Positions 43,215 through 52,841 are shown, numbered from the stretch's first letter. The stretch is DNA of 64,000 bases from JAIYDQ01 sp034408855 (GCA_034408855.1 JAWXCK010000152.1:33159-97158); one strand, 5' to 3'. Made by a program: numbers and translations. Notes: a model not told the origin generated them from the sequence alone.

Positions 43215-44435
43215 CTATTTAAAGCGAAACGCAGATCGATTCGCTTTGGAGATTTTGTCGAGGCAATGCACCGTCGATTCGAGTGATTCCCAATCGTCAG
43301 GCATCGGTTCGGCATGTTCTCCGTATCGTAAAGCATAGAAAGCATCGACGATCGAGCGAAGGCCTTCGCTGCCTGACGGCAAAGTTAATTGCCTCATTTC
43401 AAGCCATTTTTGTGATTCAACGATGAATTCGAGTGGCGTCTGGTGTTGTCGACGATGCAATCCCATCCGTTTGAACGCTTTCATCATTTGTCGATAGAGC
43501 GTCCAAGAACGCGTGTGGTACAGGTCGCCTTTGACACGACTTCGTGACTTTCTCGCCCCGAGCGACCAATGCAATCGCTCGCGAAATCGAAAAACAAGGA
43601 GCGCCAAGACAGCCGTCATCACGCCACTCAAACCGGCTTTCCAAGAAAACCAATTCAACGTCGACAGCTCTTCGCCACCAAGTGCTCGAGATTGCATTTG
43701 CAGCAGGACTCGTTCAACCGAACGCAGCATCGTCGCAATCGTTCCGTCTCCAGACGCTCCGAAAATACCTAGTCCTTCCGGTTGCCGTGTGGTATCGAAA
43801 CCCATGAATTGATCCTTCCAAAGCTGTTCCATGGCGTCGAGCGTTTGGTCGGAACGAGACATGTCTTGAAAACTACCGCCAGCATTGGACCCTTCGCCAA
43901 TCGGTGTGGGGTCTAATCGAAGCCAGATCCCGCGGCGAACCCAAGGCGGAAGTTGCAGTCGACCTTCTTCCAATTCATCGACGTCGAGATGAACTTCAAC
44001 CCATGCATGAGCATGACGCTGACGCACTACAAAATAGCCGCCTACTTCGTTGTATTCGGGTCGAAAGCCGATGACGATCCTCGACGGAAGGCCGATCGAA
44101 CGAAGCATGATTGCTAGCGTAGATGCGAAGTATTGGCAGTGTCCCGTGCGGTGATTGGCTGCGAAGTCTTCTATCGGATCGAGACCATTTGCCCGATTCA
44201 CTCGCGGACGCATGGAATAGGTGAACTCGCCCGATGAAGCAAGATAGTCTTCCAGCATCAAGGCTTTTTCCATCGGACTGGCCGCCGATGCAGACTCTAA
44301 AACATGATCTCGGAGTTCCAGCAATCCTGCGAATCGATCGGGTTTAACCACTTCGGTCCAGGTTCGTTTGATCAATTGCTTGTCTTCGGTTGCTTCGGAT
44401 TCAGCGGGAAGCAAACAATCCTTGGCGTCTAGCAA
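43215..44435 (-). CDS. TgpA C-terminal half: transglutaminase core (frame-shifted from the N-terminal half)
   Basis: A 406-aa frame holding the transglutaminase core of a TgpA protein: Cys in TGHCQYFASTLAIMLRSIG, His in RHAHAWVEVHL, Asp in WLRLDPTP. A transmembrane helix (WKAGLSGVMTAVLALLVF) and a DUF4129-like tail follow. In this frame the protein continues upstream of 44435 without a stop (RYQYETSCYEFSHQSP), so the natural start is not here. The reading frame joins the N-terminal half (44429-45703) if one copy of the 14-bp duplication at 44508-44535 is removed. Any expression of this half alone would need an internal start. Confidence 0.85.
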   Translation of the reverse strand: MLDAKDCLLPAESEATEDKQLIKRTWTEVVKPDRFAGLLELRDHVLESASAASPMEKALMLEDYLASSGEFTYSMRPRVNRANGLDPIEDFAANHRTGHCQYFASTLAIMLRSIGLPSRIVIGFRPEYNEVGGYFVVRQRHAHAWVEVHLDVDELEEGRLQLPPWVRRGIWLRLDPTPIGEGSNAGGSFQDMSRSDQTLDAMEQLWKDQFMGFDTTRQPEGLGIFGASGDGTIATMLRSVERVLLQMQSRALGGEELSTLNWFSWKAGLSGVMTAVLALLVFRFRERLHWSLGARKSRSRVKGDLYHTRSWTLYRQMMKAFKRMGLHRRQHQTPLEFIVESQKWLEMRQLTLPSGSEGLRSIVDAFYALRYGEHAEPMPDDWESLESTVHCLDKISKANRSAFRFK

Positions 44436-45703
44436 ATAGGGCGATTGATGCGAGAACTCATAGCACGATGTTTCATACTGATAGCGATTTTTCGTTCGGA
44501 ACAGACTACTATCAGACGACGACTATCAGACGACGCATTTCGGAGGCACCAGGTCCGTTCATTGAATTTTAGGCCCGACGAAGTCTTTCCATGAAAAAAA
44601 GGGGGCAATGAAAACTGTACCGACCCGAGTTGAGCGTGTTCTTGAATGGTGACAATCAAAGTATTTTCAACACGACTCAACTCTTCACGAATTTGCCCAG
44701 GCAAAAAAACGTCAGTCAAAACTTTGGGCGGTCGACTCGCTTCCCAATTGCCTCGACCGTCGTAATTATCGACGACGGTTCCGCGAAGATACGGCGGCTC
44801 AAGTAAATCGATGCGCCGATTTGTCGTCGGCTCTCGAATCGTCATTCGAAGGGCAAGATCGTTGCTGGCCATCAACTCATGAAAATCTTCCAACGACACA
44901 TTTTCAGAAAAACCTACCAAGGGTTTGCTAAACCCTAACCCTTCGAAAGCTCCTGTATGTAATCGCGGCATTCCAAAGAAGTAGACAATTGAAAATAGGG
45001 CGACTCCAATACCCAAAGCAAGCCCCCATAACCATCCGAACCAGCCATCGCTTTTTGGGCAATCAGGCAACTCCGTCAAGCTTGTCATTTCGATTCCTGA
45101 CGATTTCGAATGCAATCGACCGGACCACGGAAAGTGGCTCAAAATGGATCGCCAATTCCATTTCGAGGCAACTTGACTCTTGTTGGCTAGGTCGTGCGTT
45201 GCGTATGCCGCCAAGGACATCATCGTAGCGCAGCCAACCACCAAACTTGGAATGAGAAGTACGCCATACAAGAAGTTATCGTTCAGCAACGCCGCAACGA
45301 CGAATTCGAGAATCAGAAAGACGCCCCAGTGTTCGAAGAGTCTCGGATCGCGCCTTTGAAACATCAGGGGAATCTGAATGTAAACCAGCATGTTCGCGAC
45401 CGCATGGAGGTTGGCAATTCCATAATACTGGATGCTCTGTCGAGCAAACCAGTATCCGAAGAGCGCGATCGCGGCCCCTATCAACATTCCAAAGTGCGCG
45501 CTCGTCCGACCGATTCGTATCCATCCTAACCAGTCGTTCGTTACGAGAGCTAGTCCGACCGAGAAGAGTACGAGTATCAGCAGATCGTTCGAATGCTTTC
45601 CCATCGACACGAGGCTAGTGGCGATCAACGACAACATCGAAAAGTTGCTGACGACGCGCCAGGTGACACTCGACGTCGATTGGATTACCGAAACCGTCGA
45701 CAC
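44429..45703 (-). CDS. TgpA N-terminal half: DUF3488 membrane domain (truncated by frameshift)
   Basis: A 424-aa frame starting with GTG two bases after the DUF58 stop codon. It contains several transmembrane helices (about 20-190), a cytoplasmic loop, another helix (LWGLALGIGVALFSIVYFF), and the periplasmic DUF3488 region up to LPPFFHGKTSSGLKF. After the 14-bp duplication at 44508-44535 the frame shifts and the last 35 or so residues (LIVVCSERKIAISM..) are unrelated. An intact TgpA would be about 824 aa. The duplication adds 14 bp, and removing one copy restores the frame exactly. TgpA proteins are membrane transglutaminases working with MoxR and DUF58. Confidence 0.85.
   Translation of the reverse strand: MSTVSVIQSTSSVTWRVVSNFSMLSLIATSLVSMGKHSNDLLILVLFSVGLALVTNDWLGWIRIGRTSAHFGMLIGAAIALFGYWFARQSIQYYGIANLHAVANMLVYIQIPLMFQRRDPRLFEHWGVFLILEFVVAALLNDNFLYGVLLIPSLVVGCATMMSLAAYATHDLANKSQVASKWNWRSILSHFPWSGRLHSKSSGIEMTSLTELPDCPKSDGWFGWLWGLALGIGVALFSIVYFFGMPRLHTGAFEGLGFSKPLVGFSENVSLEDFHELMASNDLALRMTIREPTTNRRIDLLEPPYLRGTVVDNYDGRGNWEASRPPKVLTDVFLPGQIREELSRVENTLIVTIQEHAQLGSVQFSLPPFFHGKTSSGLKFNERTWCLRNASSDSRRLIVVCSERKIAISMKHRAMSSRINRPIC
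44508..44535. repeat. 14-bp perfect tandem duplication that splits tgpA
   Basis: ACTATCAGACGACG is present twice in a row (44508-44521 and 44522-44535). Fourteen is not a multiple of three, so the duplication shifts the frame of tgpA on the minus strand. Frame arithmetic agrees: the two halves are offset by 1268 bp from start to start, and 1268-14 is divisible by three. Confidence 0.95.
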
Positions 45704-45705
45704 AT

Positions 45706-46953
45706 TCAGCCTCGTACAAAAAAATGGTCGAGTCGATCGCTCGATACGTCGATCCAGATAACACGATTTTCAATCGATTGCTCACGGGTCCAAGCATCTG
45801 AATCGCTTGATGTTTGCGTTGAATGATTGGCCGCCGTTCTCGTGCTCGAAAACTCGCTTCGCGATCTTGCGCTGACCACGACAATTGGCTCCCTGCCACC
45901 GGTGTATCGAAGAGTTTGACGCATCGCTTCCATCAATCCATCGACTTTCGGCAACGTAACCGTCGATAAACGATCAAGGGCCGCCCCAGTTTGATTGAGT
46001 GTTTGGATTCTCGCAATAAATGGTTGCTGTTCTTCTGCGACGGCCAAAGTTGCCACACTGCGTTCGGTCTTCGTTACCCGGACAATGATCGAAGCGACCA
46101 GCTCGACAGCGATTTCGAGCGATGCGTTCCCGTTTTGCAATTGCTTGGTCGATCGCCACGGATCTAAGAGAATTGCGATCGCTTGGCTTTCTTCTCGCTC
46201 GAATTGCCGTATGACCAACTTATCCCGTTTGGCTGAGGTTCGCCAATGGACGTGTCGAACAGGATCTCCATGACGATAGTCGCGCAGCCCATAAAACTCG
46301 CCATCGCCGCCTGCTGAGGACGATTGTCGATGTATCCGTCCTAACCTTGGCAGCTTTAGAAATTTTCGCCAATTCGGATCGAGAACTCCTTGAGTTGGAT
46401 GAGCGAGGATGCTCTGTGAAATGGGCAGCGAGCGGACGCGTCGCATCAAGCTAAAAGGAAATCGCGTTGAGATTTCTGGTGCCGAGAACTGGTATCGACC
46501 TCGAATCGGTACCATACATTCATATCCAAGCGACTGGACTTGTTTGGGTAACAGTCGATCCAGAAAGAGTGTAATGCTTTGTCCCGGCACTCCTTTACCC
46601 AGCGGAGTCTCTTTCGGAACAACTTGATCATGAATCAACATCAACCAGCTACCCAGTCGGCGTCTCGGATTCCTTAAGGACAACTGCACCACAAATGGCC
46701 GACGCGCCTGTATCGTCGACGGCAAAACGCGTTGCATCTGAATGTCAGAAAGCGTTCGCGACATGAGTCGCCACTGAATAAAAAGGATGGCGAGTAGGGC
46801 ACCGGACATGAGTACCAGCATATTGATACTCTGAAGAATCGCGGCAAACACTACGAACAACAGCATGAACACAAACTGCACGCCTTCTCGCGTCAAGCGA
46901 GTTGCAGCGAAGCTTGAATTCTTTTTAGCTGTTAGAAAATTAGACCGGAACAC
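45706..46953 (-). CDS. DUF58 domain protein of the MoxR operon
   Basis: A 415-aa protein starting with GTG. Two transmembrane helices at about 25-65 precede a beta-rich domain and the DUF58 signature GEFYGLRDYRHGDPVRHVHWRTSAK, split here across residues about 235-260, followed by a von Willebrand A-like fold (IAILLDPW). DUF58 proteins are partners of MoxR ATPases and transglutaminases in a conserved operon. The start overlaps moxR by 14 bp and the stop lies 2 bp before tgpA, so all three are coupled. Confidence 0.93.
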   Translation of the reverse strand: MFRSNFLTAKKNSSFAATRLTREGVQFVFMLLFVVFAAILQSINMLVLMSGALLAILFIQWRLMSRTLSDIQMQRVLPSTIQARRPFVVQLSLRNPRRRLGSWLMLIHDQVVPKETPLGKGVPGQSITLFLDRLLPKQVQSLGYECMVPIRGRYQFSAPEISTRFPFSLMRRVRSLPISQSILAHPTQGVLDPNWRKFLKLPRLGRIHRQSSSAGGDGEFYGLRDYRHGDPVRHVHWRTSAKRDKLVIRQFEREESQAIAILLDPWRSTKQLQNGNASLEIAVELVASIIVRVTKTERSVATLAVAEEQQPFIARIQTLNQTGAALDRLSTVTLPKVDGLMEAMRQTLRYTGGREPIVVVSARSRSEFSSTRTAANHSTQTSSDSDAWTREQSIENRVIWIDVSSDRLDHFFVRG

Positions 46954-47881
46954 GTACTGATTCCAACATTCGTCGAACAGTGGCTTCGACTAGCTGTCGA
47001 TCGCTGCCAGCCGCAAAGCCTTTGGGAATAATCCGATGAGCGATAATCGGTACCGCAAGATTCTTTACATCGTCCGGCGTAACAAAGTCACGATTCTGCA
47101 ATACCGCGCGCGCTTGGCAAGCTCGATAATAACTCAACGCCCCTCGCGTGCTCACTCCAATCTGTAGTTCATTCGATTTTCGCGTAACGTCGACGATTTC
47201 CTGAAGGTAATCGAGCACCGTATCTTCGAAGCGAACCGTTCGGACGGTTTGCTGAGCAGACTTTACTTCCGACAACGTTACGACGCTGGTGAGCTGATCG
47301 ACCGGTTCACCAAGATTGTGCGACCGAAGCACTTCGCGTTCGGATGCTCGGGCCGGATAACCGATTTCGATGCGGACTAAGAATCGGTCGAGTTGACTTT
47401 CGGGGAGTACGTAGGTCCCTTCGAATTCGAACGGGTTCTGGGTTGCCATGACGATAAACGGATCTGGCATAGGATAAGTGATTCCGTCGACGCTGGCTTG
47501 TCGCTCGCTCATCGCTTCCAATAAAGCACTCTGCGTTCGCGGTGGAGCGCGATTGATCTCATCGGCAAGCACGACGTTTGCAAAAATTGGGCCAGAAGAA
47601 AACTCGAAGTTACCGGTTGTACTTCGAAAGATACTGCTCCCAAGAATATCGCTGGGCAGCAAGTCCGGTGTAAACTGAATCCGTGTAAATTTCCCCTCGA
47701 TACTCTTGGAAATCGCCTTTGCTACGAGCGTTTTCCCGACGCCCGGCACGTCTTCCAAGAGGACGTGTTCGCCGGCGAGCAATGCCACCAAACTCATTTG
47801 AACAACATCGTGCTTCCCCAAGACAACCGACTCGACATTTTTAATCAATCGCTGCAAAAAATCTTGTGTCGAGTTCACCAT
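46940..47881 (-). CDS. MoxR-family AAA+ ATPase
   Basis: A 313-aa ATPase. Walker A is DVPGVGKTLVAKA, Walker B is NVVLADEINRAPPRTQSALL, and sensor 1 is VMATQNPFEFEGTYVLPE. The C-terminal lid has VSTRGALSYYRACQARA and FVTPDDVKNLAVPIIAHRI. MoxR proteins act as chaperone-like ATPases for metal insertion or complex assembly with DUF58 partners. I chose the ATG at 47881; a TTG one codon earlier also opens the frame. It is the first gene of the moxR-DUF58-tgpA operon, and the 200-bp gap to the divergent nuclease gene should hold its promoter. Confidence 0.94.
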   Translation of the reverse strand: MVNSTQDFLQRLIKNVESVVLGKHDVVQMSLVALLAGEHVLLEDVPGVGKTLVAKAISKSIEGKFTRIQFTPDLLPSDILGSSIFRSTTGNFEFSSGPIFANVVLADEINRAPPRTQSALLEAMSERQASVDGITYPMPDPFIVMATQNPFEFEGTYVLPESQLDRFLVRIEIGYPARASEREVLRSHNLGEPVDQLTSVVTLSEVKSAQQTVRTVRFEDTVLDYLQEIVDVTRKSNELQIGVSTRGALSYYRACQARAVLQNRDFVTPDDVKNLAVPIIAHRIIPKGFAAGSDRQLVEATVRRMLESVRVPV

Positions 47882-48090
47882 CAAAAGACCGTCAGCTTCC
47901 CATATACGCGTTTAACCTACCGCAAAACTATAATCGCTCTACAATTTAGACGCTCGCATCTACTTGTGCTACGGGCTTGTTGATTTTGGCATTTATCATC
48001 AGCCGTAGTGCGTTAGCACCGGTTCGATCGAATAGCTGGGAAACCGGACGCATGCAAATTCCGGCTTTTTCAATCGAGAAAGACTATCAG

Positions 48091-48963
48091 ATGACATTGC
48101 TAATCGGTTCACATACATCGACGGCCGGTGGATGCTTTCGAGCGGTCGAAATTGCAGCCGGACTCGGTATGAAAACATGCCAACTCTTTACGAAAAACGC
48201 GAATCAATGGCGAGGCAAGCCGATTGGCGAAGCTGACGTGGCACGTTTTCAAACAGCGGTTCGGGCCAGTGGCTTGGTAAAAATTATCTCGCATACCTCG
48301 TATCTCATCAATCTTGCCTCACCCAATCCCGAGCTATGGCAAAAATCGGTCGACGCTTTGGTCGACGAATGGCAGCGTGCCGAACAATTCTCGTTAGCCG
48401 GCTTGGTCATGCATCCAGGTTCTGCGACCGATGGCGATGAAGTGGCAGGGCTCGGTCGCATCCAGGCCGGTATTTTGAAGGCTTATGACCTTGCTGAGCC
48501 AAAGACATCCAAGCTGCTGCTTGAAAATACGGCTGGACAGGGTACGGCATTGGGCTGGAAAATCGAGCAACTCGCAACCTTGATCGATGGACTCAACCGC
48601 CCAAACTATCTTGGAATTTGCTTAGATAGTTGTCATGCCCATGCGGCCGGGTATGACCTAGCTAAGCCCGACGGTGTGGATACGCTTGTTCAGAAATTTG
48701 CCGATTTTCAAATCCTGGATCGAATCCACGCCATTCACTTGAACGACAGCAAGAAGGCGGCTGGCAGTCGCGTTGATCGGCACGAGCATCTCGGACAAGG
48801 AACACTCACCACCGATGGGATTCGGCGATTTATCAACCATCCAAGCTTCAACTCGATACCGATGTACCTTGAAACCGAGAAAGGGTCTGACCCGAACGGT
48901 CGCGATTGGGATGCCGTCAATATGGAGTTTGCAATCCAGCTCTCGATGACAGACAATATTTAA
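48091..48963 (+). CDS. nfo: Deoxyribonuclease IV (AP endonuclease)
   Basis: A 290-aa enzyme of the usual Endo IV length (about 285 aa). Motifs: LIGSHTSTAGG, CQLFTKNANQWRGK, VMHPGS, LLENTAGQGTALG, LGICLDSCHAHAAGYD, IHLNDSKKAAGSRVDRHEHL and PMYLETEKG. These contain the His, Glu and Asp ligands of the three zinc ions. It cuts abasic sites in DNA during base excision repair. I chose the ATG at 48091; a frame open from 47977 has no homology in its extension. It is monocistronic and divergent from moxR. Confidence 0.95.
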   Translation: MTLLIGSHTSTAGGCFRAVEIAAGLGMKTCQLFTKNANQWRGKPIGEADVARFQTAVRASGLVKIISHTSYLINLASPNPELWQKSVDALVDEWQRAEQFSLAGLVMHPGSATDGDEVAGLGRIQAGILKAYDLAEPKTSKLLLENTAGQGTALGWKIEQLATLIDGLNRPNYLGICLDSCHAHAAGYDLAKPDGVDTLVQKFADFQILDRIHAIHLNDSKKAAGSRVDRHEHLGQGTLTTDGIRRFINHPSFNSIPMYLETEKGSDPNGRDWDAVNMEFAIQLSMTDNI

Positions 48964-49144
48964 GAAAAAGGTCAACAATAACTTCTGAAAATTTAGGTGG
49001 TGAATTTGGGTGGCACGCTCACTGACTATGGTTTTCATCGCGAATTAATGATTCTTCTTTGACAAAGTGCAAATAACCCCTACCGATGACCGCTCATCAA
49101 TGAGTAAACTAGGGCTTAGTCCAATTAATAAAGTGGGGTAAGCT

Positions 49145-49175
49145 TCCAGCTTGCCAAAAAAAGTCGCAAGCTGGA
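49145..49175. repeat. 10-bp perfect inverted repeat downstream of nfo
   Basis: TCCAGCTTGC (49145-49154) pairs with GCAAGCTGGA (49166-49175) across an 11-nt, A-rich loop. It lies between nfo and the S1-domain gene. It could be a weak terminator or a dispersed hairpin element. Confidence 0.6.
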
Positions 49176-49233
49176 CGTTTACTGCACGCTTGCTACTTCC
49201 CACTCCATTCACCTCCAATTTATTTCACCGACA

Positions 49234-50922
49234 ATGAATCCGACTGACGATACTCCAGTAGTGACTTCCGTGCTCCCCGATTCGAACGTGGTCGAGACGA
49301 ACTCGCTCGGTTCAGAAGCATCTTCTTCGGGTACGTCGGATCCGACAAGCCACACCGCAAGCATCGCGAGTGGTCCGCTGAATTTGGAGCAGATTCGTCG
49401 GATGCGGGAAATGCAACAAACTTCTCAAGTTCGTCCGGCTGCTCGTCCAAAAAATCGTGATAGCGCACGGCCTCGGGAAGAAACAAAGCAACAAGATACA
49501 GATCATTCTGCCGTTGCGAGCGACTCTCAGTCCGCTGTAGCGGCCAGCCCATCTGCCCCCATTGAACCACAAGCTGAACAAGAGAATCGAGACAAACCGC
49601 GCCGCCGCAATTTTAAAAAGCGCGAAGGTGACGACGACAGCTACTCCGCATCGCCAATCCAAGTTATGCCCAAGGTTGCCAAACCGAGTATACGTCAGCC
49701 GCTTTCGGCAGAACTCCAGCAAGAGCTCGAATCGGCGTTAATGGATGCCGATCTAAACGGACTTATGATCGGTGCTCCTTCGTTAGCAGTCGGACGCAGT
49801 ATCGAAGAAGGCTCTCGGCATCAAGGACGAGTCATCAAGGTTCATAAAGACAGTGTTTTCATATCGCTCGGAGGCCCCGATGAAGGCGTGGTGCCGCTCC
49901 TTCAGTTTACCGACATGCCAAAGGTTGACGACCTCGTCGATTGCTTGGTGCGAACCTTCAACTCCGAAGACGGACTTTATGAATTAGCCTTGCCTGGCGA
50001 AGCAACGAGCGTTGATGATTGGTCGGATATTCAGGAAGGGATCATCGTCGAAGCGACTGTCGAAAGCAGCAATACCGGTGGTTTAGAGTGCAAGGTCGGT
50101 GGCGTGCGCGGTTTTATTCCGATGCGGCAAATTTCTGAATTTCGCGTTGAAGATGTCACCGGCTACATCGGAAAGCGACTGACCTGCGTCGTCATGGAAG
50201 CCAATCCGCGACGCGGTAACCTCGTTCTTTCGCATCGGGCTATCTTGGAGCGCGAGCGACAAGAAAAGCGGAGCGAACGATTGGCAAATTTGGAAGTTGG
50301 TCAAGCGACCGAAGGCGTCGTTCGCAAAATCATGGATTTTGGTGCCTTTGTCGATATCGGCGGGCTCGATGGTCTTCTGCACATCAGTCAACTTTCGTAT
50401 GAACGAGTCAATCATCCGAGTGAGATCCTCAAGGAAGGCGATAAAATCCAAGTTCGAGTCGAAAAAATCGACCCTGAGTCCGGAAAGATCGGACTCTCCT
50501 ATCGAAGCTTGCAAGAACATCCATGGACTAACATCGAAGCACAATTCCCGGTTGGCGCGTTAGTAAAAGGGTGCGTTTCTCGGATCGCTAATTTTGGTGC
50601 CTTTGTAAAACTTGCCACCGGCATCGAAGGACTTATTCATGTTTCGGAACTTGCCCATCGCCGCATTTCGAACGTGTCTTCGGTAGTTCAAGAAGGACAA
50701 GATGTCGAAGTCAAAATTCTCTCGGTAGATCGAGAAGGCCAGCGGATCGGGCTTTCATTGAAGGCCGCACAAGCGATACCGGAATCCGAGGCATCGAGCA
50801 CGACCAGCGAAGCCGAACCCGACGAAGCACCTCGCGCACCCATTGTTAAGCATCGTGGACCACTCAAGGGTGGTGCCGGTGGAGGCGCGGCTGGCGGAGA
50901 ACGATTCGGCTTAAAGTGGTAA
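49234..50922 (+). CDS. S1-domain RNA-binding protein (ribosomal protein S1-like)
   Basis: A 562-aa protein. The first 150 residues are disordered (Ser/Thr/Gln/Arg-rich, with KPRRRNFKKREGDDD). Four S1/OB-fold repeats follow: about 195-255 (degenerate), 268-335, 352-421 (GVVRKIMDFGAFVDIGGLDG and LLHISQLS) and 437-508 (GCVSRIANFGAFVKLATG and LIHVSELA). The tail has a GGAGGGAAGGE run. It binds single-stranded RNA and may aid translation initiation. It has fewer S1 repeats than E. coli RpsA (six), which is common outside Proteobacteria. The downstream gene starts 9 bp after its stop. Confidence 0.9.
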   Translation: MNPTDDTPVVTSVLPDSNVVETNSLGSEASSSGTSDPTSHTASIASGPLNLEQIRRMREMQQTSQVRPAARPKNRDSARPREETKQQDTDHSAVASDSQSAVAASPSAPIEPQAEQENRDKPRRRNFKKREGDDDSYSASPIQVMPKVAKPSIRQPLSAELQQELESALMDADLNGLMIGAPSLAVGRSIEEGSRHQGRVIKVHKDSVFISLGGPDEGVVPLLQFTDMPKVDDLVDCLVRTFNSEDGLYELALPGEATSVDDWSDIQEGIIVEATVESSNTGGLECKVGGVRGFIPMRQISEFRVEDVTGYIGKRLTCVVMEANPRRGNLVLSHRAILERERQEKRSERLANLEVGQATEGVVRKIMDFGAFVDIGGLDGLLHISQLSYERVNHPSEILKEGDKIQVRVEKIDPESGKIGLSYRSLQEHPWTNIEAQFPVGALVKGCVSRIANFGAFVKLATGIEGLIHVSELAHRRISNVSSVVQEGQDVEVKILSVDREGQRIGLSLKAAQAIPESEASSTTSEAEPDEAPRAPIVKHRGPLKGGAGGGAAGGERFGLKW

Positions 50923-50931
50923 TCTGATTCG

Positions 50932-52311
50932 ATGGGGTGCCAGATGGTTTTATTCGAACGCATCCTCAAAACGCCGGTCACCGTTGGCTCTGGTATAGTC
51001 GTTGCCTTGATGTGTTTCCCATCTCTGATCTGGGCTCAGCAAGAACCGCAGTTGGACACACTGCTCGACCCGCCATCTATCCAACAGCCAGTCGCAATAA
51101 CGCCAAGCAACGGCGGATTGAATACTGAACTTGCCGCGAAGGTCGAGATTCTGCTCGAACAACTTCGAAGTGGAACTGCTGAACAACAAGAGCAAGCTGA
51201 AAAAAGTTTGCTAAGCCTCGGTCCGTCCATACTCGCCCACCTGCCGAGATTGCCATCGAGTGTCACTGGAAACTTTCGAAATCGCTTGGATTATATTCGC
51301 GACTCCATGCAGTCCAAAGCGATTGGCGAGTATGCCGAACCGTCGAAAGTGACACTTCAAGGTAAATTCCCGGCTGGCGATGTTCTTTTGGAAATTATCG
51401 ATCAAACGGATAACGAACTAACGATCGAAGAACTCCCAAAACAAGAAATGGAAGTCAATTTTGAGCAAGCTTCTTTTTGGGAAGCTCTTGATATTGTTCT
51501 CGATGAGCTGCGGCTGGAAGCGACAACTTCGGCAACCGATGTCGCTTTGAGGTTAGTTCCAACGAAAACACCAGGAGTTCGCGCAGCTCGCGGTTCTTAT
51601 GCAGGAGTGTTTCGCATCGAGCCGACTCGAGTGGATGCGATTCGTTCGATGCGAGCCGATCGATTGAGCTATATGAATGTCGAAATCTCGCTGATGTGGG
51701 AACCCAGATTGAGGCCAGCTTATTTTAGTTTTCCAATGAGAAGCGTTTTGGTCGAATGCGATAACGGTGAGATCTTATCGGCGGCCACTCCCGATTCATC
51801 CCCCGAGTACACGACGACCGACGCTCACTCGATTCAAGCCAACTTGATGTTGGCCCTGCCATCGCGCGACGCCAAAATTATTCGACGCATATCGGGAACA
51901 CTCAAAGCCGCCATCCCAGGCGCGATTGTGCAGTTGGAATTCGATAATCTAGAACAGGATAAACCGATCAACCAAAAAGTCGGCAACTTAAAAGTCGCGC
52001 TGGAAGAGATGAAAAAACGCGATGAAATCTATGAATTTCGAATACTCGTCAGCTTGCGAGATGCCGGACAAACAATGGATTCATTTCGCGGTTGGTTCTT
52101 GACTCATGAAGCCTACGTCCTAAACGCGAAGGACGAACGCGTTAACAATGCTGGCTGGCAAACGTATCAAATGAATAGCGAGGCAGTAGGACTGACCTAT
52201 TTCTTTGACCTCGGAGCGTCGATTGAAGGTTGCCGTTTGATTTATAGTGCCCCAGGTGCCGTCACCGAACAACAAGTCGACTACATACTCAAAGATATCC
52301 CACTTCCATAA
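50932..52311 (+). CDS. Secreted protein of unknown function
   Basis: A 459-aa protein that I do not recognise. It has a signal peptide (about 12-36, ending LIWA-QQ) and a helical segment with Gln/Glu (about 65-100; AEQQEQAEKSLLSL). A region with VNFEQASFWEALDIVLDELRL (about 175-195) resembles the short secretin-like or HEAT-associated repeats seen in planctomycete proteins. The C-terminal half is beta-rich. It lies in an operon with the S1 protein upstream (9 bp) and overlaps the ogt start by one base (TAATG). Confidence 0.7.
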   Translation: MGCQMVLFERILKTPVTVGSGIVVALMCFPSLIWAQQEPQLDTLLDPPSIQQPVAITPSNGGLNTELAAKVEILLEQLRSGTAEQQEQAEKSLLSLGPSILAHLPRLPSSVTGNFRNRLDYIRDSMQSKAIGEYAEPSKVTLQGKFPAGDVLLEIIDQTDNELTIEELPKQEMEVNFEQASFWEALDIVLDELRLEATTSATDVALRLVPTKTPGVRAARGSYAGVFRIEPTRVDAIRSMRADRLSYMNVEISLMWEPRLRPAYFSFPMRSVLVECDNGEILSAATPDSSPEYTTTDAHSIQANLMLALPSRDAKIIRRISGTLKAAIPGAIVQLEFDNLEQDKPINQKVGNLKVALEEMKKRDEIYEFRILVSLRDAGQTMDSFRGWFLTHEAYVLNAKDERVNNAGWQTYQMNSEAVGLTYFFDLGASIEGCRLIYSAPGAVTEQQVDYILKDIPLP

Positions 52312-52841
52312 TGAACACTCAAACGATAGAAACGCTCGACACATCGATGATACTTCCGTCTCCGGTTGGAGATTTGATTTTAACTTGCGACGGAAGTTTT
52401 TTAACCGGTCTTCAATTCTTGGATGTGGCAACCAAGGAATCCGATTCGGATCGCGATTTCACTTTCCGTCGCGAAGCAGACGAAGGCAATCCGATTTTTG
52501 CCGATCTGATCGAACAGCTCGGTGAGTATTTTTCTGGACGGCGGCGAGTCTTTCCGTTGAAAAAGCTAACGCTTCGTCTGGAGGGTACAGATTTCCAGAA
52601 ACGCGTTTGGAACGAACTGCGTCACATACCTTATGGTCAAACGATTTCTTATGGCGAACTTGCTCGCCGAATCGGTCAGCCAAGTGCGTCCCGAGCGGTA
52701 GGTATGGCGAATGGACGAAATCCGATTAGCATTCTCGTGCCTTGTCATCGAGTCATTGGCACGAACGGGAAACTGGTTGGCTACGGTGGCGGCCTCGATC
52801 GGAAGCGAAAGCTTTTAGAAGTCGAAGGTATCGCTGGATGA
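52311..52841 (+). CDS. ogt: Methylated-DNA--protein-cysteine methyltransferase
   Basis: A 176-aa MGMT/Ogt protein. The C-terminal half has the winged-helix RIGQPSASRAVGMANGRNPI and the active-site motif ISILVPCHRVIG with acceptor Cys145, then GYGGGLDRKRKLLEVEG. It takes alkyl groups from O6-alkylguanine onto its own cysteine in a suicide reaction. Usual length is about 160-180 aa. It is coupled on both sides: one-base overlap upstream, and an ATGA overlap with the YdcF-like gene downstream. Confidence 0.95.
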   Translation: MNTQTIETLDTSMILPSPVGDLILTCDGSFLTGLQFLDVATKESDSDRDFTFRREADEGNPIFADLIEQLGEYFSGRRRVFPLKKLTLRLEGTDFQKRVWNELRHIPYGQTISYGELARRIGQPSASRAVGMANGRNPISILVPCHRVIGTNGKLVGYGGGLDRKRKLLEVEGIAG

